A DNA stretch of 64,000 bases from Manis javanica (lineage: Eukaryota > Chordata > Mammalia > Pholidota > Manidae), in contig NC_133156.1 of NCBI RefSeq assembly GCF_040802235.1, positions 185,144,351 through 185,208,350 on the forward strand, written 5' to 3'. Position numbers and translations under genes: made by a program. Below, one piece after another: positions 48,990-59,890 of the stretch (position 1 is its first letter; each line of letters begins with the position of its first letter). A model generated the notes under the pieces. That model was not told where the DNA came from, ran no database searches, and saw only the letters and a list, made by a program, of their open reading frames with translations.

Positions 48990-50310
48990 GTAATTATTTA
49001 ATTTATTTATTTATTGAACTATCACTGATATACAATCTTTTGATGGTTTCACATTAACAATACAGTGGTTTCAACATTCAACCATACTATTAAGTCCTCA
49101 CTCCCTCTATTGCAGTCACTGTCTATCAGTGTAGTAAGATGTTATAGAGTCATTACTTGTCTTCTCCATGCTGTACTGCCTTCTCTGTGACCAACCTGTA
49201 TTGTGAGTGCTAATTATAATGCCCCTTAATCCTCTTCTCCCTCCCTCCATACCCACCTTCCCAATCTCTTCCCATTGGTAATCTCTAGCCCCTTCTTGGA
49301 GTCTGTGAGTCTGCTACTGTTCTGTTCCTTCAGTTTTACTTTGTTGTTATACTCCACAAATGAGTGAGATCATTTGGTACTTGTCTTTCTCCACCTGGCT
49401 TGTTTCACTGAGCATAATACCCTCTAGCTCCATCCATGTTGTTGCAAATGGTAGGATTTCTTTTCTTTTTATGGCTGAATAATATTCCATTGTGGATATG
49501 TACCACCTCTTCTTTATTCATTCATCTATTGCTGGACACTTAGGTTACAATATCTTGGCTATTGTAAATAGTGTAGCAGTAAACATAGGAGTGCATATGT
49601 CTTTTCAAATCAGGGATCTTGTTTCCTTCATGTAAATTCCTAGGAGTGGCATTACTGGGTCAAATGGTATTTCTATTTGCAGTTTTTTGAAGAACCTCCA
49701 AACTACTTTCCACAATGGTTGAACTAGTTTACATTCCCACCAACAGTGTAGGAGGGTTCCCCTTTCTCCACATCCTCACCAGCATTTGTTGTTCCTTGTC
49801 TTTTGAATGGTGGCCGTCCTAATTGGTGTGAGGTGATACCTCATTGTGGTTTTAATTTACATTTCTCTGATGATTAGCGATGTGGAGCATCTTTTCATGT
49901 GCCTGTTGACCATTCAAATTTCTTCCTTGGAGAAGTGTCTGTTTAAATCCTCTGCCCATTTTTTAATCGGGTTATTGTTTTTTGGGTGTTGAGGAGTGAA
50001 TTCTTTATATAGTTTGGATGTTAACCCCTTAGTGAATAAATCATTTATGAATATATTCTCTTATACTGTAGGATGCCATTTTGTTCTGTTGATGGTGTCT
50101 TTTGCTGTACAGAAGCTTTTTAGATTGATGTAGTCTGACTTGCTCATTTTTTATGTTGTTTCCCTTGCCTGAGGAGATGTGTTCAGGAAAAAAGTTGCTC
50201 ATGTTTATATTCAAGAGATTTTTGTCCATGTTTTCTTCTATGAGTTTTATGGTTTCATGACTTACATTCAGGTCTTTGATATGGTTTTAGTTATTTATTT
50301 ATTTTTATTT
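48990..50310 (-). mobile_element. L1, antisense, about 1.3 kb, 5'-truncated
   Basis: Starts on the plus strand with an A/T-rich tail complement, then the same L1 3' end as at 44971-45409. It continues into ORF2 (GGCTGAATAATATTCCATTG, ACATTCCCACCAACAGTGTA, GCATTTGTTGTTCCTTGTC, CTGCCCATTTTTTAATCGGG). Many substitutions. AT-rich flanks hide any target-site duplication. Confidence 0.9.
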
Positions 50311-50439
50311 TAATTTAAAAATTTTTATCCTTTAGCATTAGTAACTCAGAAAAGACCTTACATTTGGCTGAAAAAATAGCAGAATACTTCTAGTGCTAAA
50401 CTCAAATTAAGAGGAAGGTGTCAAAACCTGTGGTGAGTC

Positions 50440-50600
50440 AGAAATTTTACCCTACTTGGAATCTAACAAGAACTCAACTCTGCTGGCCTCCTGATCTCAG
50501 ACAGCCAGATCTCCAGAACTGTGAGGAATAAATGTCTATTGTTTATGAGCCTCTGGGTCTGAGGTAGTTTGTTATAGCAGCCTAAACTAACTAAAAGATA
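50440..50600 (+). repeat. MLT1-like LTR 3' end
   Basis: CCAGATCTCCAGAACTGTGA, GGAATAAATGTCTATTG and TTTGTTATAGCAGCCTAAAC reproduce the 3' end of MLT1-class LTRs. The upstream part is decayed beyond recognition. Confidence 0.7.
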
Positions 50601-52169
50601 CACACCATACCCAGATCTTGAAACACTATTTTGTAATTAAAGGAAACATGGCTCTTTGGAAAAATAGCTGATTCTAGGTCTGGAGCAGGATATGTACAAG
50701 ATGTGCCTGGAAATCTAGAAATGCCAGAAAGTAAGGAGGTGTTAAAACATTTTTAGATTAAAAACAAGCAGTAAAACCACAATGATGCATCCTATCAGAG
50801 GGACACAAGGAGGTAACCGAAAAATCCTGGTGGCCAAAGCTGGAACAATTTGAGCAAGAAAATAAAACAGAAAAGCCAGCAGATGTGAAAGAATTTGAGA
50901 GTTCCATTCATGCAGGATGTAGATGCAGTAGGGCGCAATCACAAAAGCACCTGTTTTTTTTCTCAGTGCTCCCTGCTGGGACGATCTAGCTTTCTTAAGC
51001 TCTTGGATGAAATCTTGGGCAGGTTCCACATATGTCCCAAGAACTCTTAGCTTTAAAAAAGGCATCCAAATCGCTCTAACAGTCTTATAACTCTAAGCCA
51101 ATGTAATATGAAACACTCTAAACATTTTTTTAAATTTACGATGTTTCCTCACCTCCAATTTGAAACCTGGTGTGAAAGGGAAAGTTTCCAATCAGTTTCT
51201 CCATCCTGTCCTAGCTCTTCCTCCAACCCTCTTTGCTAGGTTGGATTTTCTGATCACTGCAGGTCTAGGGAGAGGTAGATATGGTGAAGGAGACATCACT
51301 GGGCTTGTCCCTTGGTAGGACATCTGGGACAGCTGCCTTAGCTCCTGGGCTTAGGGAGGAGAGAGTCTATGAGGCACTGTGCCTTAATTCCTAATTTTTG
51401 GACATCCCTAAAACTAAACTTGAAAAATTCTGCTTTTCATGATACCCTAAGGGACCACAAAAGATGCCCTACAGTGTAGACTCCTTTCAAATGGACTCAT
51501 CCTGAGCAACCCTACTCATTCAGTTGCCCCAGAGCCATAGCCCACTTGGGGCAGCCCTGGACAAGGTCTTGCCTGGCTAGTACAGCCCCCGACTGGCATT
51601 GGTGCCCCTGCATAATAAATGCACTGTGGCTACCTCCTTCTTTCCCAGGGTGTTCTTCCTTGTTCTGCCGTCTAGGAATGATGATGACAATTTCCTAGGC
51701 ATGGACAAGGTCTCCCTTCTGGCTGTTTCTTATCAATCCTCCCCCAGCCTCTTGAATGAGTTCCACCAGACAAGTTCTCCGTAAGCGATCCCTTCATCCC
51801 TCCTGTTGGTCTCTGCGGACAGGATCCTTTTTAAGCCATTCCAGGAAGGCTTCCCCTCAGGTGGCTTTGCTTTAGTGAATTTCTTTTGTCTCTGCTCCTA
51901 CTGGGACAACTCCTTCCATGGCCTCCCTTCTCTAAACCTTTCAGGTTTGAAGCATTCTGAAAGTCCCCCTGAAGCCTCTCTCACTTGGTCTGAGATGATA
52001 GGAGCATGTTCTCTCTCAAATGCGGGGCAGGGTATAGGGAGGCGTACAGCGCATTGATCACACTCTAAAAAAATCTTTCCAATCTCAATATGCAGGCAGG
52101 AGCCAGGCAATTGGCTGATGTGAATAGAACCTGTTTCCTTTTTGCAAGTGCTACATGGATAGTTGAGCA

Positions 52170-52489
52170 CAGGGGTCAGCAAACTGCGACCTGCAGGTCA
52201 CACCCCCTTGCAACTTGTTTTCAGTAAGACAGATCAGCTGAGAAAGTTTTTCCCATTTTTAAGTGGTTAAAAAAACAAAGAAGAAGAATATTTTGTGACA
52301 CGTGAGAATTATATGAAATTAAAATTTCAGTGCCATAAATAAAAATGTATTAGGTTCAGTCATCTCTGTTACATATGGCTGCTTTCATACCACCAAGGTA
52401 GAGTTGAACAGTGACAGAAATCGTATGACCCACAAAGCCTGAAATATTTACTATCTTGCCTCTCACAGAAAAAGTGTGCTAACCCCCTG
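52170..52489. mobile_element. nonautonomous hAT-type element, copy 1
   Basis: Starts CAGGGGTCAGCAAACT and ends AAGTGTGCTAACCCCCTG, an imperfect terminal inverted repeat pair. Internal TTACATATGGCTGCTTTCAT and ACAAAGCCTGAAATATTTAC identify a common mammalian MER/Charlie-derived family whose exact name I am unsure of. The expected 8-bp target-site duplication is not visible. Confidence 0.8.
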
Positions 52490-52650
52490 ATCTAGAAACA
52501 CAGAATGTAAAGGTATTTAATACCAGTTAGCTCCTTTCTGGCTAAACTCCAAGATCTGGTTTAACATGCCCAATAGTTCAAAAGGACAGCAAATGGGAGC
52601 CACAAAAAACCAAATTGATGAATCAGAAACTATCTACAAAAATTGTTCCA

Positions 52651-52730
52651 GGGGGCGTGAGTAGAGCAGCAGAAATCTCCTCCCAAAACCACATATATTT
52701 TTGAAAATACAGCAAAGACAACTCTTCCTA
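52651..52730 (+). mobile_element. 80-bp L1 5'-region fragment with its own target-site duplication
   Basis: The 13-bp repeat AAAAATTGTTCCA lies at 52638-52650 and again at 52731-52743, bracketing an 80-bp insert that contains GAAATCTCCTCCCAAAACCA and AATACAGCAAAGACAACTC. I recognise this, from memory, as the beginning of the same L1 family found elsewhere in the window. The A-run of the right-hand repeat may double as a short poly(A) tail. Confidence 0.65.
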
Positions 52731-53084
52731 AAAAATTGTTCCAGACTCACAGCCAAGCTATCATATAAGGTCAAAGATTCAGTAAGACATTTTCATGTGT
52801 ATCAGGACTTTGCAAGTATATACCTGTTTGGAAAAAAATAAATAAAAAATTTGATGAAGTATATGAACCAACCAAAAATTAATCAAAATAACCCAAACTA
52901 TTTACAGACAGGGACATCAGTGACAAGCCTATTTCCTGAAGCCCAGAGGAATTTTGGCTGTGGCAAAAAATATAAACTAAAAGTCTGTATAAGGAAGAGG
53001 TGCATCTCTGCTCTGCCAGCCAGCAGAGTAAGCCCAGTGACTGGCCTGGTCCTGCTGTGGCAGAAGTCGAGTCTTCCTTGTTAA

Positions 53085-53760
53085 GCAATAGTTCTCAAAC
53101 ATTTTGATCTCAAGACCACTTTGTACTCTCAGAAATTATTGAAGACCTCAGTGAGCTTTGGATTATGTGGGTTCTCTTTATTGACATTTACCAATTAGAA
53201 ATTTAAAAGTGAGAAAATATAAATTATTCACTACTTCATTGTAAATAATAAGAACCCCAATACATATTAATACAAATAACATATCATGATGAAAAATGTT
53301 GTTCTCTAAACCTTTTTAAAAATTAGTGATAAATGACATTATTTTACATTTTTTCAAAGCTCCGTAATGTTTTACTCAATAAAACACAGCTGGATTCTTA
53401 TAGATGCTTCTGTGTTTGAACTTATGTAATATGTTATTGTAGTTGAAGTAAAGAAAATATAACATCACACAGATACATAATTAGAAAAGGAAGAATTTTA
53501 ATAGCCTTTTTATATAATAGTGGATATTCTTACAAACTACAACAAAATTCACGATACCTCTTAAAGACTAATTGCAAGGTAGAATTTGAAGCCATATCAA
53601 TGAACTTGTGGTGCTGTTATCTTAAAATTTTTGGCTTACCTTACATTTTAAGTGGATTTTTTTATCCCTATAAAATTTTGTACCATCATGCATTGATCAC
53701 TTGAAAAATATTGGCTCACCAAGTTTTGTAAAACAGGATGTGGTCCTAAGCAAGAGAAAA
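53085..53760. mobile_element. probable DNA-transposon remnant
   Basis: Opens AGTTCTCAAACATTTTGATC and contains GGATTATGTGGGTTCTCTTT and CACAGCTGGATTCTTATAGA, a pattern I know from a common human MER element of DNA-transposon type. It is degraded; family name and right boundary are uncertain. Confidence 0.55.
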
Positions 53761-54054
53761 GGCTATTGTGATATACAAATGTCCTACAGACTCAAGTGTC
53801 CCATTAGAGACTGACCAGTGCATTGATGCCATCTCACACTATGATGCATATTCAGGGTGGAGGAACGGATTATTCTAAATAAGTGCAGTCAGAAAACTGG
53901 GCAGGTCTTAAAGGAGCTCAGGAAGCCTAAACACAAAGCATGTGACTCCTGCAGTTCCCAACAGCATCTTCCCCCATCCACTTTAGCTCAGCCAACCCTG
54001 CTGAGACCTCTTCCTTTTGGAAGAGGTCCTTAAAACAAGAGATGCTCAGAAATT

Positions 54055-54525
54055 GTAATATGGACAAGAGCATGGACTTTGGAGACAGACTTGCAGTCAA
54101 AGTCGAGCTCTGCCGCTCACCTTGGATGATCGGTGTACCTCTCCTAGCCTCAGTTTCCTCATCCGTAAAGAGCAGACAGCAGTAGTACCCACCTCTAGGA
54201 TTGCTGTGAAGATTAAATGAGATGTCAGGTAATGCCTGTGAAGAAGGCAGTGGAGAAGAGTGATGGAGATCCTGACACCAGACCCAGCTGCCTGAGCTCT
54301 AAATCCCAGTTCTACTATTTCCTAGCCATATGGTCTTCAGCAACATATTTGGCTTCTTTGTGACTCAGTTTCTTTGTTTGTAGCATGAGGGTAATAATAG
54401 TCCCCACCTCATGAACTTACTATGAGTAGCAAATGAGATAGTATATGTACTGCTCTTAGATAAAGGTAACTAACTCATAACTGATAGATAGTAAGTGATT
54501 ACTAAATACTAGCTATTATTCTTTT
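54055..54525 (+). repeat. two MIR SINEs in tandem
   Basis: The first (54055-54240) has AGCATGGACTTTGGAGACAG and CCTCAGTTTCCTCATCCG. The second (54250-54525) has CTAAATCCCAGTTCTACTAT, GACTCAGTTTCTTTGTTTG and AAATGAGATAGTATATGTAC. Both are in plus orientation. Confidence 0.88.
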
Positions 54526-55124
54526 TTTTAGTTAAGGCATAAATGACAGCATGGAAAAATATTTGAAATAAACTTAAATCCAAAAAGCTCTTAGTCATTA
54601 TATAGGAAGAACTCCTACAAATCTAATAGAAAGAGAAAAAACAATGAGCAAAATATATGAAAGGCATTTCACGAAATAAATATAAATAACCAACAATAAA
54701 GATAAATAAATTACTACCTAAGTATTTACAGCTATTTGGATATGCCATTTGCTGCCTTCAGACTTAAAAATTTTTTTAATTAGTGAAATCATGAGGGCAC
54801 TTTCATATATTGTTAGTGAGAATATAAATTAGTAAAATTCTTTTTGAAGAGTAATGTATTAGTGCCTCTCAAAGTTTAAATGCTTGCTGTGAGGCAGACC
54901 AACTACTTATCCCAAGGATCGTATGCTTCCCATGCTTGCTCATCCCAGAAATCCCATTGGTCCTTCAAAGAAAGTGTCCATTCATCCTCCAAGAGTTCGT
55001 TTGTGCCTCAAATTCTCTGATTCCCCTCTAAACTCTAACATGAGATCACATGTCTTTAAATTAATAAACAGATTTCTCCACTCAGTAGTGGAATTTAATC
55101 TATTTTTCACTTGAAAATGTAAAT

Positions 55125-55458
55125 CAGTATGTGGTACACTTTTTCTCTAAGAGGCTGGATAGTAAATATTTCAGGTTTGACAAGCCGTACACTGTCACAA
55201 CTATTCAGCTCTGCTGGTGTAGCATAAAAGCTACCATAGTCAAGACAGAAATGAGTGAGTGTAGCTGTGTTCCAATAAAACTTTATTTATGGACACTGCA
55301 GTTGAGTTTCATATCTATTTCTATGTGTCACAAAATATTATTATTCTTTTGATTTATTTATACTATTAAAAAATGTAAAAGACATTCTTAGCTTGCAGGC
55401 TATACAAAAGCAAGTGGCAAGCTCAATTTACCACATGGGCCATTTTGTTGATCCCTAA
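55125..55458. mobile_element. nonautonomous hAT-type element, copy 2, inverted to copy 1
   Basis: CTGGATAGTAAATATTTCAG, AGCTCTGCTGGTGTAGCATA and GTGTTCCAATAAAACTTTAT are the reverse-orientation counterpart of the element at 52170-52489. The ends are degraded (CAGTATGTGGTACACT at left, TTGTTGATCCCTAATC at right). Confidence 0.75.
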
Positions 55459-57091
55459 TCTGAAAGATGAACTCCATTTAATCTGATAAATGAGCTACAG
55501 TGTGAGTATTTCTTCTCTAGACACCAACAGAAAATCCTCAACTAAATTTCTAACAGTTTCCTCAATACTTTGTATTATGCATGCATTCCAATAAATAGAA
55601 CAAATTTCTTTGTTATAGTTTTGGGGAACAGGCGGCATCCCTTAAAGGTTATCCCAACTCCAACATACTTGAAAACACATTTGTAGCTTTTTGGATTATC
55701 AAAATAATACCAACTTGTCAACATTTCAAACAGTACAGAAATGAGGGAAGTAAATATGGAAATGAAAGAGCTTAAACTAATGTTTTCCATTAAAACCAGT
55801 GATTTTTTTATTTCAATAGGGTTATTTGCATTACTGCGGAGCAGAAAGGTGGGAACAAGTCAGAACTGCCTTCCTCCATCTGCACATGCATAGAAGAGCA
55901 TCTGGAAGGATGTGTACAAACCCCTTAATATGATAGCAAATGTTCACAGAGTGGGGAGAAGCCATAAGGAGTAAGGCTTTCTTACACTTTAATCCCTTCT
56001 CTAACATTTGAACTTGTTGCAATGTGCTTGTATTACTGCAGTAATTATGTTTAAATCATGTAAGCATTTATTTGTTGTCAAGAGCATGTCATAAGCATGT
56101 CATGTCAAGAGCATAAATCAGTCCCACCATTTGAGAGGGCAGCTAGATAGTGTGCATCAGAAGCCTGAAAAATTACAACCCTTTGACTCAGAAATTAGTA
56201 TTTTTCCCCCTAAGAAAATAATTATAGTTGGGGAGAGGGGAGAAAATAGCCATGAGGATGTTCTTTGAAGCATGGTTTATAATAATGCGAAGTTTGAGGG
56301 GTGGGGGAATCTAAGTGTGCAAGAATAAAAGCTTGGTTAACTGAATTATGAAGCATGTAAATAGAATAAAATAAAAGGCATTCAATATAAATGAGTGAAT
56401 TCTAATATTTTATTATTTTTTTCAATAATAAGAAAAAGTAGAACATAGACCAGTTGGAGACTTGATATGCTAATTTTTATACAGTAAACATGGAACTTTT
56501 ATCAAGCAGAAAAGGTATCCCAGCCCTGTGATGATCCAGGTGCAGCAGAATGAACTGTCAAAATTTTAAGAGGATGTTTTGTAATGGTCCATAAATATTT
56601 CAGTAGTAACAGGTATAGATTGCTGCAATGTTATGGTATAGCTTTGGTGTTCAATTAACTGATGAATGGCGTTAATGAATGCCAAAGTACCCCCTGCCGT
56701 GGCATATCTTTAGCCACAAAAAGGCTCCAGCAGACTAAGCACAGCTTTTCCTGGGCTATGGCCCATCAGCTACTCTGCTGACAGCAGCACCTGCCACCTG
56801 TCATCTGCAAATGGGCAAGGTGCTTACAGGGCAGACATCAGCAACCTCAGCCCCAGGCATTCACAGCCTGCGTGCCAGAGACCTCAGCAGGCATTTCCTG
56901 CTGCGGTGGCTACATGGGCCGCAGCAGAGCCAACAGGCAAACCCACAGTAATTGAAAAGGTCATGTCCGGTGGCCCACATCAGTCATCTTCCACAGAACC
57001 CCCCAAAAAAGGGAGTCTGGGGAAATGGGCCAGCATTCCCATCACAAAAGGTATGTGCAGAGCTTGAGAAATACCAAGTGTAACTGTATTT
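55459..57091. other. intergenic; degraded L1-like stretch, then GC-richer sequence
   Basis: The stretch 56150-56580 resembles a decayed L1 3' region on the plus strand (AACCCTTTGACTCAGAAATT, GAAGCATGGTTTATAATAAT). From about 56680 the sequence becomes GC-richer and non-repetitive in appearance. No splice-bounded exon can be defended. Confidence 0.4.
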
Positions 57092-57670
57092 GTGGGGCTG
57101 GATTGTCCCCAGACAGCTGGGGCTGAGGACACACAGGTTCTATATCTGCATTATGGTCACTGGATACCAAGGGGATCTTCAATCTTCAATTTGTTCAGAC
57201 AAGTTCTTTCTACAGTGGGCTCAGTTCCGAAGATACACTTGAAGTTTCAGTTGTCACCCATCCTTCCTACATTTCCGGCCTACGTCCAGATGAGCTAAGT
57301 GGCCTTAAGTGTAGCTGAGGTCGCTGAGGAGATTTTTAAGGAAGCTATTTTGAAAGTGACTGACATCATCAGTGCAGAGCTGTTATTCCTCTGTCAGCAC
57401 ATGGTCTCTGCAGCAACAGCAGTCCTTGCTGTTTACTGCCTGACTGCCTGGGACCTTGGGGGCGTTCGAGCAACTGGGAGGTGCGAGCATGGGGAGATCG
57501 CATGCATGCCCTCCAGCGGACACCCTCCCACAGAAGGTAGAGGAAACTGTTTCACAAGCGAATTTAAAGCAAGTGAAATATCAGATTATGACTTGGTCCT
57601 GAAAATATTTGACACTTTAAAGTTTAGAAATAAACTTCCGCATTTGGTTGGTTTGTCTGTTTTTGGATAG
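57092..57670 (+). other. unexplained open frame interrupted by one stop
   Basis: One plus-strand frame runs about 190 codons from ATG at 57092 to a stop ending at 57670, broken only by TAA at 57296-57298. The downstream part begins with AEVAEEIFKEAILKV and ends FDTLKFRNKLPHLVG. The composition is not the Phe/Leu/Ser bias of neighbouring chance frames, and the DNA is locally CpG-containing. I do not recognise the family. It could be a decayed retrocopy, an old unannotated exon, or chance in GC-richer DNA. No poly(A) tail or target-site duplication was seen. Confidence 0.3.
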
Positions 57671-57859
57671 TCTGATCTTTTTCAAGCCCCTAGTTGGTAG
57701 GACATTAAGAACAATAACAAAATAGAAATAATTCACCTTTCACAGGAAGGCGGATAGCAGTATTTCTAAGGGTTGGTTAATCTTCCAGATGCTGTCAATC
57801 ATTTAAAAAATGCCATACTTCTTAACACCTTGATCAACATGAATGCACAATAAGACATT

Positions 57860-58070
57860 ACACTTGTTGAATGCTGACTATGCCTTGGCATTGTGCTAAA
57901 TCCTTCATGTATTTTTAATCTCACCTAATCTTCCCAGTTTAATGAGGAAGCTACTATTGCTACTCCTGTCTTACAGCTGAGGCAGCAAGCAGAGAAGTTA
58001 AATGACTTTCCCAAGGCAGCTCAGCTCATGAAGACCATGGGCTGGGATTCAATACCACTCGGCCTCATTC
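57860..58070 (+). repeat. ancient MIR/L2-type repeat
   Basis: GTTGAATGCTGACTATGCCT, TCTTACAGCTGAGGCAGCA and a degraded 'cccaaggtcacacagc' (TTCCCAAGGCAGCTCAGCTC) are in the usual order. Confidence 0.65.
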
Positions 58071-58579
58071 TAGAGCCTGTTAGATCCACAAGTACTTGGC
58101 ACGTGGTCACTTCTAGCCTGTGGTGCTTGGCAGCCAAGAGAAATCAGTCATTAAAATCACATCAACCCTGAAAAAAAGCTGCCATTTCCACAGGAGAAAC
58201 AAAGCTTCCTTGACTTTTCATTCTTAGAAAAAAATCATACTGTGTAATTTTATATAGAAGTCACTGAATAAAATATTCCCACAATAAATGCAATCTTGGA
58301 TTTTATATAGCAATTTCTTAAAATTTTTTGACAAATCTGAGATAAGGAAATGAATGTTCAACTGTAAAAGGCCTTTCATCTGATGACCTTTCTTCAAAAA
58401 CAATAGAAGTCATTTATAAACTCTCTAATTGTCTACCTTAATCCTGAAAGAATTTGGAATATTGGAATATTGGAAAATATAATAAATAAATAATAATTTA
58501 TAAATGGATAAATGAACATATGCACACATATATATGAGATCTCAGATGACCATCCTTTAAATAATCCTTAGTGTAAAGT

Positions 58580-59105
58580 ACTATTGGGCTGTGACCCACT
58601 TCCGAATCCAAGTTCAGCTGCTCATGGCTGAAAAAGCCAAAACTCGAGAGACAGGTGCTGGTGGAAAGGAAAGGTTGCTTCATTCAGGAAGCCAGCAACC
58701 CGGAAGATGGCAGACCAGGACCCAAGACCAGCTAGGAAGTGCCAAGTGCCATTCAGAAGGAGGGCTTTTTAAAGGGGACCTTCGGTGGAATTGATGCCTG
58801 GAGGGCAGACTTGCTGGGTCCAGGAGGCTGTGTGCCTGCAACTGCCTTGGGAACAGGATGTGTCTTGTCTGTAGTTTCTAGGGGGCTTCAGGTGAAATAC
58901 CTGGAACTCAGAAAGGTCTGGTTAGAGGGCAACACGCAGGGAGAGGTTTCACTTCTCAGTTTGCTTCAAAATGGAGTGAGTCAGGCTTTGTTAGAGCCTC
59001 TAACATCACTTTTCATCACAGTGTTTAGGAAAAGTTGAACAGCAAAGAGTTCAAGGTTATATAGTCTTTGGCAAAGGCCTAAAGTCTGTATATTCTAGGT
59101 GGTCA
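58580..59105. other. unassigned, possibly retroviral LTR or internal sequence
   Basis: GC-richer than its flanks, with GGTTGCTTCATTCAGGAAGC and ACCCGGAAGATGGCAGACCA, a style I associate with ERV sequence. I cannot name a family or find LTR boundaries. The 99-codon frame at 58739-59038 matches no known protein. Confidence 0.3.
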
Positions 59106-59109
59106 ATTA

Positions 59110-59890
59110 AGAGCAGATATATATGCTCTGAAATATTATCAAGTTGTTATTCAATAAATGATGGTGTGATAGGCAACCTGTGGGAAAATTAATTTAGATT
59201 CTATGTCTCACATATGACTTCCAGATGGATCAAAAATGTGAATATTCAAAACAATGTCATCAAAGTGCTATCAGAAAACATGAGATAAAATTATTTTTAT
59301 AATTCTGGAATGTGGATGCCATAAGAAATTGATAGATTAAGTCACATAGAAGTGAAAAATAATGTGTGAGAAAAACACCATAATCAAAAAGACCAATGCC
59401 AAACTGAACACAAAAACATTTTTATTATGTATCACAAACAGAAGACTAATTTCCCCTGTGTATTAAGAATTTATAGAAAGAAATAAGACAAAGATAATAA
59501 AAAATAGGCAAAAGTCCTAAGACTCAGTTCAAAGAGGAGTCCAAATACTTCTTAAACTGATTAAAAATGTGTGAACCCATAGTAACCAAAGGAATGCAGA
59601 AAGGTACAATGAGATGGCCTCCTTTACATTTCCAATTGGCTCAGAGTCAGTACTTAGATTGAGCCTGTGTTGATGATGGTGTAGGGAAATAGGCACATAA
59701 CCAGTGGGATGTAAAGTAGAAAAAACTCTATAGAAGGAAAGTTGGCAATATTATCAAAATCACAAAGGCACATATTATCTGACCCAGCATATCTTCTGAA
59801 CAAAAGTCCTATGGATATACTTTCCTGCATGCAAATAGCAAATATATAAGGATTCCCCTCACTAAGGTATAAAGTAGCACCTTCCATCAT
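59110..59890 (+). repeat. old L1 fragment (ORF2 to 3' region)
   Basis: L1 ORF2 motifs in plus sense are ATTCAATAAATGATGGTGTG, CTTCCAGATGGATCAAAAAT, AAATAGGCAAAAGTCCTAAG and GTGTTGATGATGGTGTAGGG. Multiple stops and deletions. Confidence 0.8.
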
